Below, piece by piece: positions 25,858 through 35,070 of a stretch of 48,260 nt of DNA. The stretch's first letter is position 1. The number at the start of each line of letters is the position of its first letter. This DNA is from Candidatus Gastranaerophilales bacterium (GTDB taxonomy: Bacteria > Cyanobacteriota > Vampirovibrionia > Gastranaerophilales > Gastranaerophilaceae). The DNA lies in contig CALVEI010000009.1 of the NCBI GenBank assembly GCA_944326515.1, positions 1-48,260 of the forward strand. The letters are read 5' to 3'. The translations under genes were made by a program, and so were the position numbers. The notes beneath the pieces are model-generated. The model worked only from the letters and a program-made list of their open reading frames with translations, searched no databases and was not told where the DNA came from.

Positions 25858-26355
25858 ATGTTTGACTGGGTTAAGGTTGAAACCGAAGAACAAATAAAAG
25901 AGCTGTGCTCACTTGCTAAAGAAATATGGAATGAATACTCAATCTGTTTTATCTCACAAGAGCAGATTGATTATATGCTCGAAAAATTCCAATCAGAACA
26001 GGTTGTAAAAGGGCAGATTAATTTTCAAAACTATCAGTATTATTTTATGGAAGAAGATGGTGAAAATATAGGATATTTTGCTGTTCAAAAACAAAAAGAT
26101 AATTTGTTCTTGTCAAAAATCTATATTAAAAAAGACTTTAGGGGTAAAGGTTTTGCAAGAAAAGCTTTTACTAATGCAATTATACCTATAGCAAGAGAAC
26201 TGGAACTGCCTAAAATCACTCTTACGGTAAACAAATACAATTTTGCATCAATAATGGTTTACGAAAAACTTGGTTTTGACAGAGTTGACTCAAAAGAGTT
26301 TGATATCGGCAACGGCTACATAATGGACGATTACATTTATGAATACACAATCTAG
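25858..26355 (+). CDS. GNAT-family N-acetyltransferase
   Basis: 165 residues. The acetyl-CoA binding motif is IYIKKDFRGKGFARKAF (R-G-K-G-F/A), and LTVNKYNFASIMVYEKLGF is the usual beta5-alpha4 motif. The substrate cannot be deduced; the Trp/Tyr-rich start and Asp-rich end resemble small-molecule or peptide acetyltransferases. The ribosome site is AAGAGGAAT. The end overlaps the AddB-like gene by 17 nt, so the two are coupled. Confidence 0.9.
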   Translation: MFDWVKVETEEQIKELCSLAKEIWNEYSICFISQEQIDYMLEKFQSEQVVKGQINFQNYQYYFMEEDGENIGYFAVQKQKDNLFLSKIYIKKDFRGKGFARKAFTNAIIPIARELELPKITLTVNKYNFASIMVYEKLGFDRVDSKEFDIGNGYIMDDYIYEYTI

Positions 26356-28921
26356 TGATGATAATATTTTTATCGAAGAAACAAGTTCTAATAAAACAAA
26401 CTACAGATTTTTAGCATTTAACATATTAAAAGCTAAGGCAAAAGTTCTTTTTAAAGACAATCCTGCTCTTATGTGTCTCGCTAAATCAGATATGTTTTTT
26501 CAGGATCTATCAAGCATTTTTAGCTTGCTTTATCAAAATAACATAATGCCTTTGCAGTTTGAAAATATTGTTAAAAGCATAAAAACTTCTCAGACTGATA
26601 ATAAAAGGCTGTTGTTAATATCTAAGCTTTATGCAGTCTATTTATCGACAATGGAAGAGAACGGTTTTAAAGTCCCATTTTCTTTACAGAATAGTCGTTT
26701 TTTATCAAAAGCAAATAATGTCGATGTTCAAAAACGTGTTGAATATTTGTATAACAGCTTTAACGGCAAAATTATACCTGAGTTAATTACAGAAGAATCA
26801 AACAGTATAAAATACTTAGAATTTTCTGACATACAAAACGAAACTTTGTACATAATTGATGAAATAAAAAAGCTTGTAGAAAATGGTGACGCCAGTTACT
26901 CTCAAATTGCTGTTTTTCTTGACAAGACAGAGGCTAGAAAAAAGTTTTTAGACCTTGTGAAATCGCAAAACCTTCCTGTAATAAGCAGTATTTATAGCGA
27001 AGATTACGAAAACCTTAAGCACAAGATTAATTTATACCAAAAAATTTCTGATGTTTTTCTTGAGCTAAATCTGCAAGAGTTTTCTTATGACGAAATAAAA
27101 AATATAAATATTCCTTCAAAAGCACAAAAAGAAATAAGTTTTGAAAAGCTTGATGACCTTTTTAAAACGGTAGTTTTAGAAACCTTAAAAAATCCGTATA
27201 ATGCGGACAAGATTTTTTCTAATAAAGAAAATTCTCAAAAATCTTTGTTAGAATGTATATTTGCTCTTTGGAATACACTTGAGGAAGACGACAAAAACAA
27301 TTTGTCACAAGAATTTAATTCAATAAAAAATTTCTACGAAGACTACAAAAATCAAAATTACGCAAAATCAATAGAAACTCTTATCAAAAAAAATCTTTCA
27401 AAGTTTGAAAATACACAAGTAAAGGATGCTGTTTTAGGTAAAATAAAAAGCTTAAACGAATTACAAAATCTTTTTGAAAAGATTAATGCACCCTTAGAAT
27501 TTGATTCTTTTAAAGAAATTATGCAAGGGTTGCCAAAGGATAAGGAACTTGAGAAAAACGCAATTTTTCTTTCTTCAATAACTACAGATACTAAAAAACT
27601 AAAAGATATAAAATATGTTTATATAGCGGGTTTGACACAAAATAACTATCCTGCTGCTAATAATGCGTATCCTTTTATTTCTCAGCAAACAAACACAGAA
27701 CTTTTAAAGGAACTTCAAAAAATATCTTTTGATTTTGATTTCTTTTTAAAAACTGATGAAATTTATTTTAACCAAAAACTTTGTGCACTATGCTCTGCAA
27801 TGGGCATTGCAAAAAACAAATTAACACTGACAACCCATAACTACGAAGCTAAAAAACAAGCTCAACCGTCAGTATTTTTTAAGATTTTGACAACAGCGGA
27901 TAAAATTAATTATAAAGAGGTAAATGATGTTGTCTCTGATTTGACGCTTCAAACTGATTTGCAAGCCCAAAAAGTCGCAATAGAATCAGCTTCAAAAATT
28001 ATAAAAGAAAACGATACTTTAAAGCTCAACCCGTCAGCAATAAACACATTTTTAAAATGCCCGAGAAAATATTATTATAAAAACCTTTTAAACCTAAAAG
28101 AACCATACACTTTTTCTGCAAGTTACGGAAGTATCGTGCATGCTGTTTTTCAGGTTTTAAATACAAGGTTTAAAGACAAATACAATAAAAATGTAGCATT
28201 AGAGCTTGCAGATATACTTTTTAATTCTGCAATCGATGAAGAAAAAGCTAGACAAGCAGGTTTTTCTGATATAGATATAGAACTTGTTAAGGCGGCACCT
28301 GAACTTTCTATAGAAGAAATGAAAAACAATTTTAAAGACGCTGTTGAGGATTATGACTACTCAGGTGGGTTTGATTATCCTCCGACAGAAGCTGTTTGTG
28401 AAAAATCTTTTTCTTTTACACTGGAGGAATTGCCAAACGTTGTTTTTGACGGCAGAATCGATGCAATTATAACGGATTCTAACGGTGTAACAAAGGTTAT
28501 TGACTATAAAACAGGCAAAGATAAAACCAACTCTCTAGATTATGCAATAAGTGATAATGGCGTTAACTTTAGGCTTAAATCAGGCAAAGAACCGTCAAAT
28601 GTAGAAACCTTACAAAAGGCTTATGATTATCAAATTCCACTATATTATCTTGCTATACAAAACAGCAAAGAACTGGAAAATTACAAAGACAAAGTTACTG
28701 ATTTGGGATTGGTTTATATTAGACCAAAAGCAAAGGATAACGGCTGTAATGAGGATTTTGTAAGTGCAAAACAAATAGAAGCATACAAGGATAAAATTAT
28801 TCAAAACCTTAAAGAAACCGTAATAGATAAAATAATTAACGAGACAGAATTTAAACCAGAAAAAGGCTGGAATTGTGACACTTGTGCATACAATTTTTTG
28901 TGCGATAAGGAGGAAGAATAG
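26339..28921 (+). CDS. AddB/RecB-like nuclease with Fe-S cluster motif
   Basis: 860 residues. The C-terminal third is a PD-(D/E)XK nuclease of the RecB type: a Cys in NTFLKCPRKYYYKNL (Cys574), active-site residues in VVFDGRIDAI and VIDYKTGK (Asp722, Lys724), and a final CDTCAYNFLC (Cys846, 849, 855). The four cysteines match the 4Fe-4S staple of AddB. The N-terminal two thirds resemble the degenerate helicase half of AddB but no Walker A loop is visible, and the protein is shorter than classical AddB (about 1150). It is followed one base later by a helicase gene, so the pair probably resects double-strand breaks before RecA loading. Confidence 0.85.
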   Translation: MNTQSSDDNIFIEETSSNKTNYRFLAFNILKAKAKVLFKDNPALMCLAKSDMFFQDLSSIFSLLYQNNIMPLQFENIVKSIKTSQTDNKRLLLISKLYAVYLSTMEENGFKVPFSLQNSRFLSKANNVDVQKRVEYLYNSFNGKIIPELITEESNSIKYLEFSDIQNETLYIIDEIKKLVENGDASYSQIAVFLDKTEARKKFLDLVKSQNLPVISSIYSEDYENLKHKINLYQKISDVFLELNLQEFSYDEIKNINIPSKAQKEISFEKLDDLFKTVVLETLKNPYNADKIFSNKENSQKSLLECIFALWNTLEEDDKNNLSQEFNSIKNFYEDYKNQNYAKSIETLIKKNLSKFENTQVKDAVLGKIKSLNELQNLFEKINAPLEFDSFKEIMQGLPKDKELEKNAIFLSSITTDTKKLKDIKYVYIAGLTQNNYPAANNAYPFISQQTNTELLKELQKISFDFDFFLKTDEIYFNQKLCALCSAMGIAKNKLTLTTHNYEAKKQAQPSVFFKILTTADKINYKEVNDVVSDLTLQTDLQAQKVAIESASKIIKENDTLKLNPSAINTFLKCPRKYYYKNLLNLKEPYTFSASYGSIVHAVFQVLNTRFKDKYNKNVALELADILFNSAIDEEKARQAGFSDIDIELVKAAPELSIEEMKNNFKDAVEDYDYSGGFDYPPTEAVCEKSFSFTLEELPNVVFDGRIDAIITDSNGVTKVIDYKTGKDKTNSLDYAISDNGVNFRLKSGKEPSNVETLQKAYDYQIPLYYLAIQNSKELENYKDKVTDLGLVYIRPKAKDNGCNEDFVSAKQIEAYKDKIIQNLKETVIDKIINETEFKPEKGWNCDTCAYNFLCDKEEE

Positions 28922-31360
28922 ATGAACAAAGTTATTGAAAATATCGCACAAGGCCTTAACGAAGCTCAAAGACAAGCTGTCTTAAACCCTCTTGATTCCT
29001 GTACAAAAATAGTTGCAGGGGCGGGAACAGGTAAAACGCAAATTATCTCTCGCAGATTTACAAAACTTGTTGTTGATTTGCTTAACCAAGGTGTAGAAAA
29101 TCCTCAATCGAAAATTCTTGTAATCACATTTACGGACAAAGCTGCAGGAGAAATGAAAGACAGAATTGTCAAAACTCTTGAATCTAACGGAATAAAAGCA
29201 CTGGGTACCGAAGACTTATGGATTTCTACTTTCCACAGCTTTTGTATGAGAATACTTAAAAAATATTCAATAGAAGCAGGTCTGTCGCCATCTTTTAAAA
29301 TGGCGGATGAAAAACAACTTAAGCAAATTTACGATAGATTGATAAAAAGAATAAAGTACGGAGAACTCCTTGATATAAAAGAAATTTCTCAACTGAATAA
29401 AATCAATGATATAGATACAATCCTAGAAGATATTTATTCGGTAATTAAAAAAATTAAGTCGTTAGGTGTTTCGCCTCAAGAGTTTTTAGACCAAGCAACC
29501 AAAGCTACAAAAAACTTTTCTCAAACATTGGAATCAATTCCTTTTAAGCTTGATACAAAAGAAGATTACGCCTACAGTTGGGCAAGACACTTTACCCCTT
29601 ATACAGATGACAGCACTGTTTTAGATGAAAAAATCTTTGATGAAATTGCAAAATCAAAACTCATATTAGATAAAAACAACAAAAGAAAAGCTATAGATTA
29701 CGGACAAGCACAAGGTTTCCCCGAAAATATCCCTGTAATCGAAGAAACAGAACTTTTGCTTACAAAAATAATTGCTCAGATTTATGATTTATATCAAAAA
29801 GAGCTTGAAAAAGAAGACCTCGCTGATTTTGACGATTTAATCAACAAGACAATACAGATTTTTAAGCAAAACGAGCTTATAAGAGAATATTATCAAAACT
29901 ATTTTAAACAAATTATTGTGGACGAATTCCAAGACACAAACGGTGCACAACTTGAGCTTATAGAACTTTTGTTAAATCCTGATTATGCAAACCTTACTTT
30001 TGTAGGGGATAGAAAACAATCTATCTACGCATTTAGATATGCACAGATGGAAAATTTGGAAGTTCTTTATGAAAATGTTGAAAAAAAATATGGTAAAAAA
30101 TATTCACCAATAAATCTTTCTATCAACTATCGTTCGACACCTGAAGTCTTAAATGCTGTAAATTACGTTACACAAAATGAATTAAACCTTAAAGACGAAA
30201 ATCTAAATGCAAACCCTGATAAAACTTATCCTGACACATCAAAAGATATAAAAGTAACGGTTATTGACGGGTTCGAAAACGCACACGAACAAAAAATTGC
30301 AGAGGCAAATTACATAGCACAAGAAGTTGAAACGCTTATTGAAAGAGACAAAGCTGATTTCAAAGATTTTGCCGTTCTTGTAAAATCCCACGCTCAGGCT
30401 GATATTGTTGAACGAGAATTGAAAAAAAGAAATATTCCATCCGTCAAAAAAGTTAATACAAGCTTTTTTGAAGAACCTGTTGTAAAAAATGTAATATGTG
30501 CCCTAAGGCTTATAAAAAACACTGAAGACGAACAAGCATTGATAAGACTTTTGAAAACAAGCTTGTCTGATTCTCAAATTTTTGAAATGAAAAAGTCTTT
30601 TGATAAAAAGCTTATTGATACAGTTGAATATGATGAACTAAAAAGACTCAACTTTGCACAAAAGTTTATGTCTTTAGATGAAGAATCAAGGGAAGAATAT
30701 CAACTGCTCAATGACATATACAAAAACATTAATTATCTCAGAAAAAATAAAAATACTCTTACACTTTTGCAGGTTTTTGAAATAATAAAAAACAAACTTC
30801 CTATATACAAACTTTCAGAACAATCAGCGCAAGCTGAAACCGTTAGTTTGCAGAACAATTTAAATACTATCGCCAAAATAATTGACGATTATGAGCAAAA
30901 CGAAAACTACATTAGCATAAACAATTTAATCGATTATTTTGATCAAATAAAAGATGACAGAAACTTTGAGCTTCCGTCAGTTAATACTCAAGAACTAAAC
31001 GCTGTACAGATTCTCACAATCCACGCATCAAAAGGGCTAGAGTATCCTTATGTATTTGTTTTGAGTATTGCTAATTCCGCAAAAAATATTGATAAAACTA
31101 GCATTATATTTGATATGCAATATGGCAATAAACCTGGTTTTGGGGTTATAGCTGCAAAATACAAAGGTAAATCTACAGCTAAAGCTCTTATATACAAACA
31201 ACTATGGCAAAAGCCAAGAGAAGAAAACGAAGCCTTAAGACTCTTTTATGTCGCTGTAAGTCGTGCAAAAAAATATCTTAATGTGTTGAGCTTTGAACCT
31301 TACTCATCAATAAAACCTGTAGAATATATAGAAAACTTAGCTCAATATCTTAATGTATAA
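28922..31360 (+). CDS. UvrD/AddA-like superfamily 1 helicase
   Basis: 812 residues. All SF1A motifs are present: Q motif LNEAQRQAVLN, Walker A AGAGTGKT (32-39), Walker B IIVDEFQDTN, motif III FVGDRKQSIYAFRYA, motif IV SINYRSTPEV, motif V ILTIHASKGLEYPYVFV and motif VI LFYVAVSRAKKY. It translocates 3' to 5' on single-stranded DNA. The C-terminal nuclease domain of classical AddA is absent, so all nuclease activity of the pair would come from the upstream AddB-like protein. The end overlaps the convergent XRE gene by 11 nt. Confidence 0.92.
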   Translation: MNKVIENIAQGLNEAQRQAVLNPLDSCTKIVAGAGTGKTQIISRRFTKLVVDLLNQGVENPQSKILVITFTDKAAGEMKDRIVKTLESNGIKALGTEDLWISTFHSFCMRILKKYSIEAGLSPSFKMADEKQLKQIYDRLIKRIKYGELLDIKEISQLNKINDIDTILEDIYSVIKKIKSLGVSPQEFLDQATKATKNFSQTLESIPFKLDTKEDYAYSWARHFTPYTDDSTVLDEKIFDEIAKSKLILDKNNKRKAIDYGQAQGFPENIPVIEETELLLTKIIAQIYDLYQKELEKEDLADFDDLINKTIQIFKQNELIREYYQNYFKQIIVDEFQDTNGAQLELIELLLNPDYANLTFVGDRKQSIYAFRYAQMENLEVLYENVEKKYGKKYSPINLSINYRSTPEVLNAVNYVTQNELNLKDENLNANPDKTYPDTSKDIKVTVIDGFENAHEQKIAEANYIAQEVETLIERDKADFKDFAVLVKSHAQADIVERELKKRNIPSVKKVNTSFFEEPVVKNVICALRLIKNTEDEQALIRLLKTSLSDSQIFEMKKSFDKKLIDTVEYDELKRLNFAQKFMSLDEESREEYQLLNDIYKNINYLRKNKNTLTLLQVFEIIKNKLPIYKLSEQSAQAETVSLQNNLNTIAKIIDDYEQNENYISINNLIDYFDQIKDDRNFELPSVNTQELNAVQILTIHASKGLEYPYVFVLSIANSAKNIDKTSIIFDMQYGNKPGFGVIAAKYKGKSTAKALIYKQLWQKPREENEALRLFYVAVSRAKKYLNVLSFEPYSSIKPVEYIENLAQYLNV

Positions 31361-31676
31361 AATAATAAATTGCTTTATAAAAAGTTTTTAATTCATCATC
31401 GCTCATAGAGTCGATGCAATTTTTTATATCATCAATAATTTGTGCACGGTTTTTGATTGTTTCAGTTTCAAAAAAATCAGAAATATTTACATTTAGAGCG
31501 TGTGCGATTTTTTCTAAAGTCTCAATAGAAGGTTTGCTGTAGGAATTTTCTAACCTTACTATGCTTCTATGGTTCATATCAACCATTTCAGCCAGTTTTT
31601 CTTGAGAAATCTTTTTTCTCTTTCTGATGTCTTTAATTTTTTGACCTATTAAATCCAAATTATACATTTCTGCCAT
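31350..31676 (-). CDS. XRE-family transcriptional regulator
   Basis: 108 residues. The Cro/CI-type helix-turn-helix occupies about 8-62: GQKIKDIRKRKKISQEKLAEMVDMNHRSIVRLENSYSKPS. A short acidic helical C-terminus (about 75-108) may dimerise. The gene is divergent from the glycosyltransferase and separated from it by nested inverted repeats, a likely operator for this protein. Confidence 0.9.
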   Translation of the reverse strand: MAEMYNLDLIGQKIKDIRKRKKISQEKLAEMVDMNHRSIVRLENSYSKPSIETLEKIAHALNVNISDFFETETIKNRAQIIDDIKNCIDSMSDDELKTFYKAIYYFIH

Positions 31677-31745
31677 ATATTTAGCTTAATTTGCAATTGA
31701 ATATAACGCCACGCACTTTAGTGCCTTAAATTGTTGATTTTTGAT

Positions 31746-31780
31746 ACATGAATGTCATATAATCATGACATTCATGTCAT
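31746..31780. promoter_or_regulatory. Nested inverted repeats, probable XRE operator
   Basis: ACATGAATGTCAT (31746-31758) and ATGACATTCATGT (31765-31777) form a perfect 13-bp inverted repeat with a 6-nt spacer. The right arm also contains ATGACA-TTCA-TGTCAT (31765-31780), a second palindrome, and a further TGTCAT lies at 31806-31811 just before the glycosyltransferase ribosome site. The repeated TGTCAT half-sites suit a dimeric helix-turn-helix repressor. Confidence 0.6.
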
Positions 31781-31823
31781 ATATGTTGATGATATTAAAC
31801 TAGAATTGTCATAAAGGAGAAGT

Positions 31824-32912
31824 ATGAAAAATAAAATCGCAATCATCGAATCAGGCTTTATGTCTAACTATATAGAAGAATTTATACAGCTTTGCAAAAA
31901 ACATAATATAGAAGTGCATCTTTTTACTTTTTATAGAAATTCTAATTATGAAACACTCGCAGATAGAGTATTTAAGCTTGAATCTGTTTATCGTCCTAAA
32001 AAATTTGAAACTAAAACAATTGTAGAAGAAGAAATAAAAAGCCTTGTGAATATAGATGATTACGATTATTTTTTGACTGATTGCATGGGCTTGTCTTTTA
32101 CTTGCAATATTTTTCATAACATTTCTCTCACTCAAAGAATGTCTATTGCTAGAAATCCTATCTATAGAAAAATTCTTCAAATATTCCATAAAAAACAAAT
32201 TGATCACGAAAAACATTACTACAAAAATTGTCCCAAAATGGTAGTTGTATCAAATTATTTGAAGGAGGATTATTCAAAAAATTGTTCATATCCTAAAGAA
32301 AAAATAATCGTGGCTTATCCCGGAACAAATAACGATAATCTTATAAATCTTCCTGAAAATACATCAAAAAACACCTTTACAATAGGTGCAGTCACTTGCG
32401 GGTTTGTAACAAAAGGCGGTTATAACGTACTGGGAGCTTTAAGAGTATTAAAGAAAAAATACTCTCATACACAACTTAAAGCAAGGATAATAAACCCAAC
32501 CTATTCAAAGCAAAAACTTTTAAAACTTTTTGTAAAACTAACAGGGCTAAACAGATATGTTGATTTTTTACCCTATCAAAAAGATATTAACAAATTCTAC
32601 AAAACAGTTGATTGTGTAATCTGTGCAAGCAACTACGAAGCTTTTGGCAGAGTGGTGACAGAAGCAATGCTTTGCAATAGGCCTGTTATTGTTGGCTCAA
32701 ACGTTGGAGCTGCAGACATTATACAAGATGGGGAAAACGGATTTATTTTTGATAACAAAAATCCTGCTAAAAATCTTGCAGAAAAGATAGAAACTGTTAT
32801 GCAAAATAAAGGACATTTACAAAATCTTACCAAAGAAGCCTATAGAACAGCAAAACAGCTAAGCTGGCAGAATTTTGCTCAAAGTATTTTTTACAGTTTA
32901 TATGTTTTTTAA
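31824..32912 (+). CDS. Glycosyltransferase family 1/4 (GT-B fold)
   Basis: 362 residues with an AAGGAGAAG ribosome site. Two Rossmann-like halves; the C-terminal one has the nucleotide-sugar pattern FLPYQKDINKFYKTVDCVIC and the E-x7-E motif in YEAFGRVVTEAM, followed by RPVIVGSNVGAADIIQDGENG. The N-terminal half determines the acceptor and is not recognisable. Probably adds a sugar to an envelope lipid or polysaccharide. It stands alone, not in a polysaccharide cluster, and may be controlled by the divergent XRE protein. Confidence 0.88.
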   Translation: MKNKIAIIESGFMSNYIEEFIQLCKKHNIEVHLFTFYRNSNYETLADRVFKLESVYRPKKFETKTIVEEEIKSLVNIDDYDYFLTDCMGLSFTCNIFHNISLTQRMSIARNPIYRKILQIFHKKQIDHEKHYYKNCPKMVVVSNYLKEDYSKNCSYPKEKIIVAYPGTNNDNLINLPENTSKNTFTIGAVTCGFVTKGGYNVLGALRVLKKKYSHTQLKARIINPTYSKQKLLKLFVKLTGLNRYVDFLPYQKDINKFYKTVDCVICASNYEAFGRVVTEAMLCNRPVIVGSNVGAADIIQDGENGFIFDNKNPAKNLAEKIETVMQNKGHLQNLTKEAYRTAKQLSWQNFAQSIFYSLYVF

Positions 32913-32949
32913 TAAACCATTTAAATGTTGACCTTAAACAAAAAAAGAA

Positions 32950-33110
32950 TTATCATATGAATACCATTTAAGGAAAGCAGGGTGAAATTCCCTCACTGGT
33001 CCGCAGCCGTGCCTTATTTTGCAGGTTTAAGAATGCAAAATGGCCTCACCAAAAGACCTGTTCTTATAAAGTGAGAAAGTCGGAATGCTTATCTGGTATG
33101 TATTACTTCG
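32950..33110 (+). ncRNA. Cobalamin riboswitch
   Basis: The leader of nrdD contains the conserved core of the adenosylcobalamin riboswitch family: GGGTGAAATTCCCTC, then ACTGGTCCGCAGCCGTG, and the B12 box region AAAGTCGGAATGCTTATCTGG about 55 nt later. The nrdD ribosome site (AAGGAG, 33114-33119) follows closely, which suggests control of translation. Boundaries are approximate. Confidence 0.85.
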
Positions 33111-33128
33111 AGACAAGGAGATTTTTTC

Positions 33129-35069
33129 ATGGAATTAAAACAACAAAACATTAGCCGTTCACAAAACGGGGTATTAAAGCTTGCGCAAAATCAAGAATCA
33201 TCAAAATTAACCAACCCTTACACAAGCAAAACTGCAGAGATAAAAGATTTTTCTATAGATAAAAATGTCAAGCTTGTTGATGATTATTTAAAGAAAATTG
33301 ATTGGCAAGTAAAAGAAAATTCAAACATGACATATTCTATCCAAGGTTTGAATAACTATATATCATCAGAAATAAGTAAAAATTATTGGCTTAATAAGAT
33401 TTATACAAAAGAAATAAGACAAGCTCATCAAAACGGTGACATACATATTCACGACCTAAATATGATTTCAACATACTGTGTAGGTTGGGATTTAAAAGAT
33501 TTATTAATGGAAGGTTTTACAGGTGTAAGTGGAAAAGTCAAATGTGCTCCGCCGAAACACTTTAGAACAGCATTAGGACAAATAGTAAATTTTCTTTATA
33601 CAATGCAAGGCGAAGCAGCAGGTGCACAAGCTTTTTCTAACTTTGACACTTTGCTTGCTCCGTTTATCAAGTACGATAATCTTGATTACGAACAGGTAAA
33701 ACAAGCTATGCAAGAATTTGTCTTTAACCTTAATGTGCCTACTCGTACAGGATTTCAAACACCATTTACCAATATAACGATGGATTTAGTTGTTCCTTCT
33801 TATTATGCTGATGCGCCGGTTATTATCGGTGGAGAGCTGAAAGAACAGACTTATAAAGAATTTCAAAATGAGATGAATCTTATAAACCAAGCTTATTTTG
33901 AAGTAATGATGCAAGGCGATTACACAGGCAAAGTATTTACGTTTCCGATACCAACATACAACATAACAAAAGACTTTGACTGGGAAAATCCTGCTCTTGA
34001 AGGTTTATGGGAAATGACCGCAAAATACGGTATTCCTTATTTTTCAAACTTTATTAACTCTGATATGAACCCTGAAGATGCTCGTTCTATGTGTTGCAGA
34101 CTCAGAATTGACAACAGAGAACTTGAATACAGAGGCGGGGGCTTATTTGGCTCTAACCCTCTTACAGGTTCGGTCGGGGTTGTTACTATAAATTTGCCAA
34201 GAATAGGTTATCTTGCAAATAATGAGGCAGAATTTTTTCAAATGTTATGCAGAAATATGGAGCTTGCTAAAGAAAGTTTGGAAATTAAAAGAGCAGTGAT
34301 AGAAGAATATACAGAAAAAAATCTGTATCCATATACAAAATTTTATCTAAAAGATATAAAAGCTCGTTTTGGCCAATATTGGAAGAACCATTTTTCAACT
34401 ATTGGTATTGTCGGGATGAATGAAACCTGCGAAAACTTTATGGGTAAAAATATCGCATCTAAAGAAGGAAAAGAGTTTGCACTAAAGGTTATGGATTATA
34501 TGAGAAATTTAATCTCAGCTTTTCAAAAAGAAACAAAAAACAACTACAACCTAGAAGCGACACCTGCAGAAGGCACATCTTACAGACTTGCAAGATTAGA
34601 TAAAACAAAATTTGACACAATAAAATGTGCTAATGAAAAAAACTACCAATCAGGTGCTAAACCTTTCTACACAAACTCTACTCACCTACCTGTTAATTAT
34701 ACCGACGATATTTTTGAGCTTTTAGACAACCAAGATGAGCTTCAAACAAAATATACAGGTGGCACAGTGGTACATATCTTTGCTGGGGAAAGAATATATG
34801 ATACTAATGTGGTCAAAAACTTGGTTAAAAAGGTTTGCGAGAATTACAAGCTACCTTATTTTACGTTTTCGCCAACATTTAGCATCTGTCCGACACACGG
34901 TTATGTCGCTGGAGAACACTTTACTTGCCCTGATTGTGGAGAAAGTTGTGAAGTATTTTCTCGTGTTGTAGGTTACATAAGCCCCGTTAATCAATGGAAT
35001 GAAGGCAAAGCCGAAGAATTCAAAAATCGGAAATACTTCAATATAAAAGAATGTGATTGCGGAGAATAA
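33129..35069 (+). CDS. nrdD: Anaerobic (class III) ribonucleoside-triphosphate reductase
   Basis: 646 residues. Reduces NTPs to dNTPs by a glycyl radical made by NrdG, so it works only without oxygen. Evidence: GDIHIHDLNMISTYCVGWDL, NVPTRTGFQTPFTNITMD, MCCRLRIDNRELEYRGGGLF, the C-terminal zinc site (ICPTHGY and FTCPDCGESC) and the radical loop RVVGYISPVNQWN, with the radical at Gly615. The N-terminal ATP-cone seen in many NrdD is missing, so allosteric activity control is probably reduced. A cobalamin riboswitch precedes it, implying repression when B12 allows another reductase to work. Confidence 0.97.
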   Translation: MELKQQNISRSQNGVLKLAQNQESSKLTNPYTSKTAEIKDFSIDKNVKLVDDYLKKIDWQVKENSNMTYSIQGLNNYISSEISKNYWLNKIYTKEIRQAHQNGDIHIHDLNMISTYCVGWDLKDLLMEGFTGVSGKVKCAPPKHFRTALGQIVNFLYTMQGEAAGAQAFSNFDTLLAPFIKYDNLDYEQVKQAMQEFVFNLNVPTRTGFQTPFTNITMDLVVPSYYADAPVIIGGELKEQTYKEFQNEMNLINQAYFEVMMQGDYTGKVFTFPIPTYNITKDFDWENPALEGLWEMTAKYGIPYFSNFINSDMNPEDARSMCCRLRIDNRELEYRGGGLFGSNPLTGSVGVVTINLPRIGYLANNEAEFFQMLCRNMELAKESLEIKRAVIEEYTEKNLYPYTKFYLKDIKARFGQYWKNHFSTIGIVGMNETCENFMGKNIASKEGKEFALKVMDYMRNLISAFQKETKNNYNLEATPAEGTSYRLARLDKTKFDTIKCANEKNYQSGAKPFYTNSTHLPVNYTDDIFELLDNQDELQTKYTGGTVVHIFAGERIYDTNVVKNLVKKVCENYKLPYFTFSPTFSICPTHGYVAGEHFTCPDCGESCEVFSRVVGYISPVNQWNEGKAEEFKNRKYFNIKECDCGE

Positions 35070-35070
35070 C

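Noticed and set aside
35053-35070. Earlier GTG start for nrdG
   Set aside because: It lies inside nrdD, adds residues absent from the family, and the GTG at 35071 has the better spaced GGAG.
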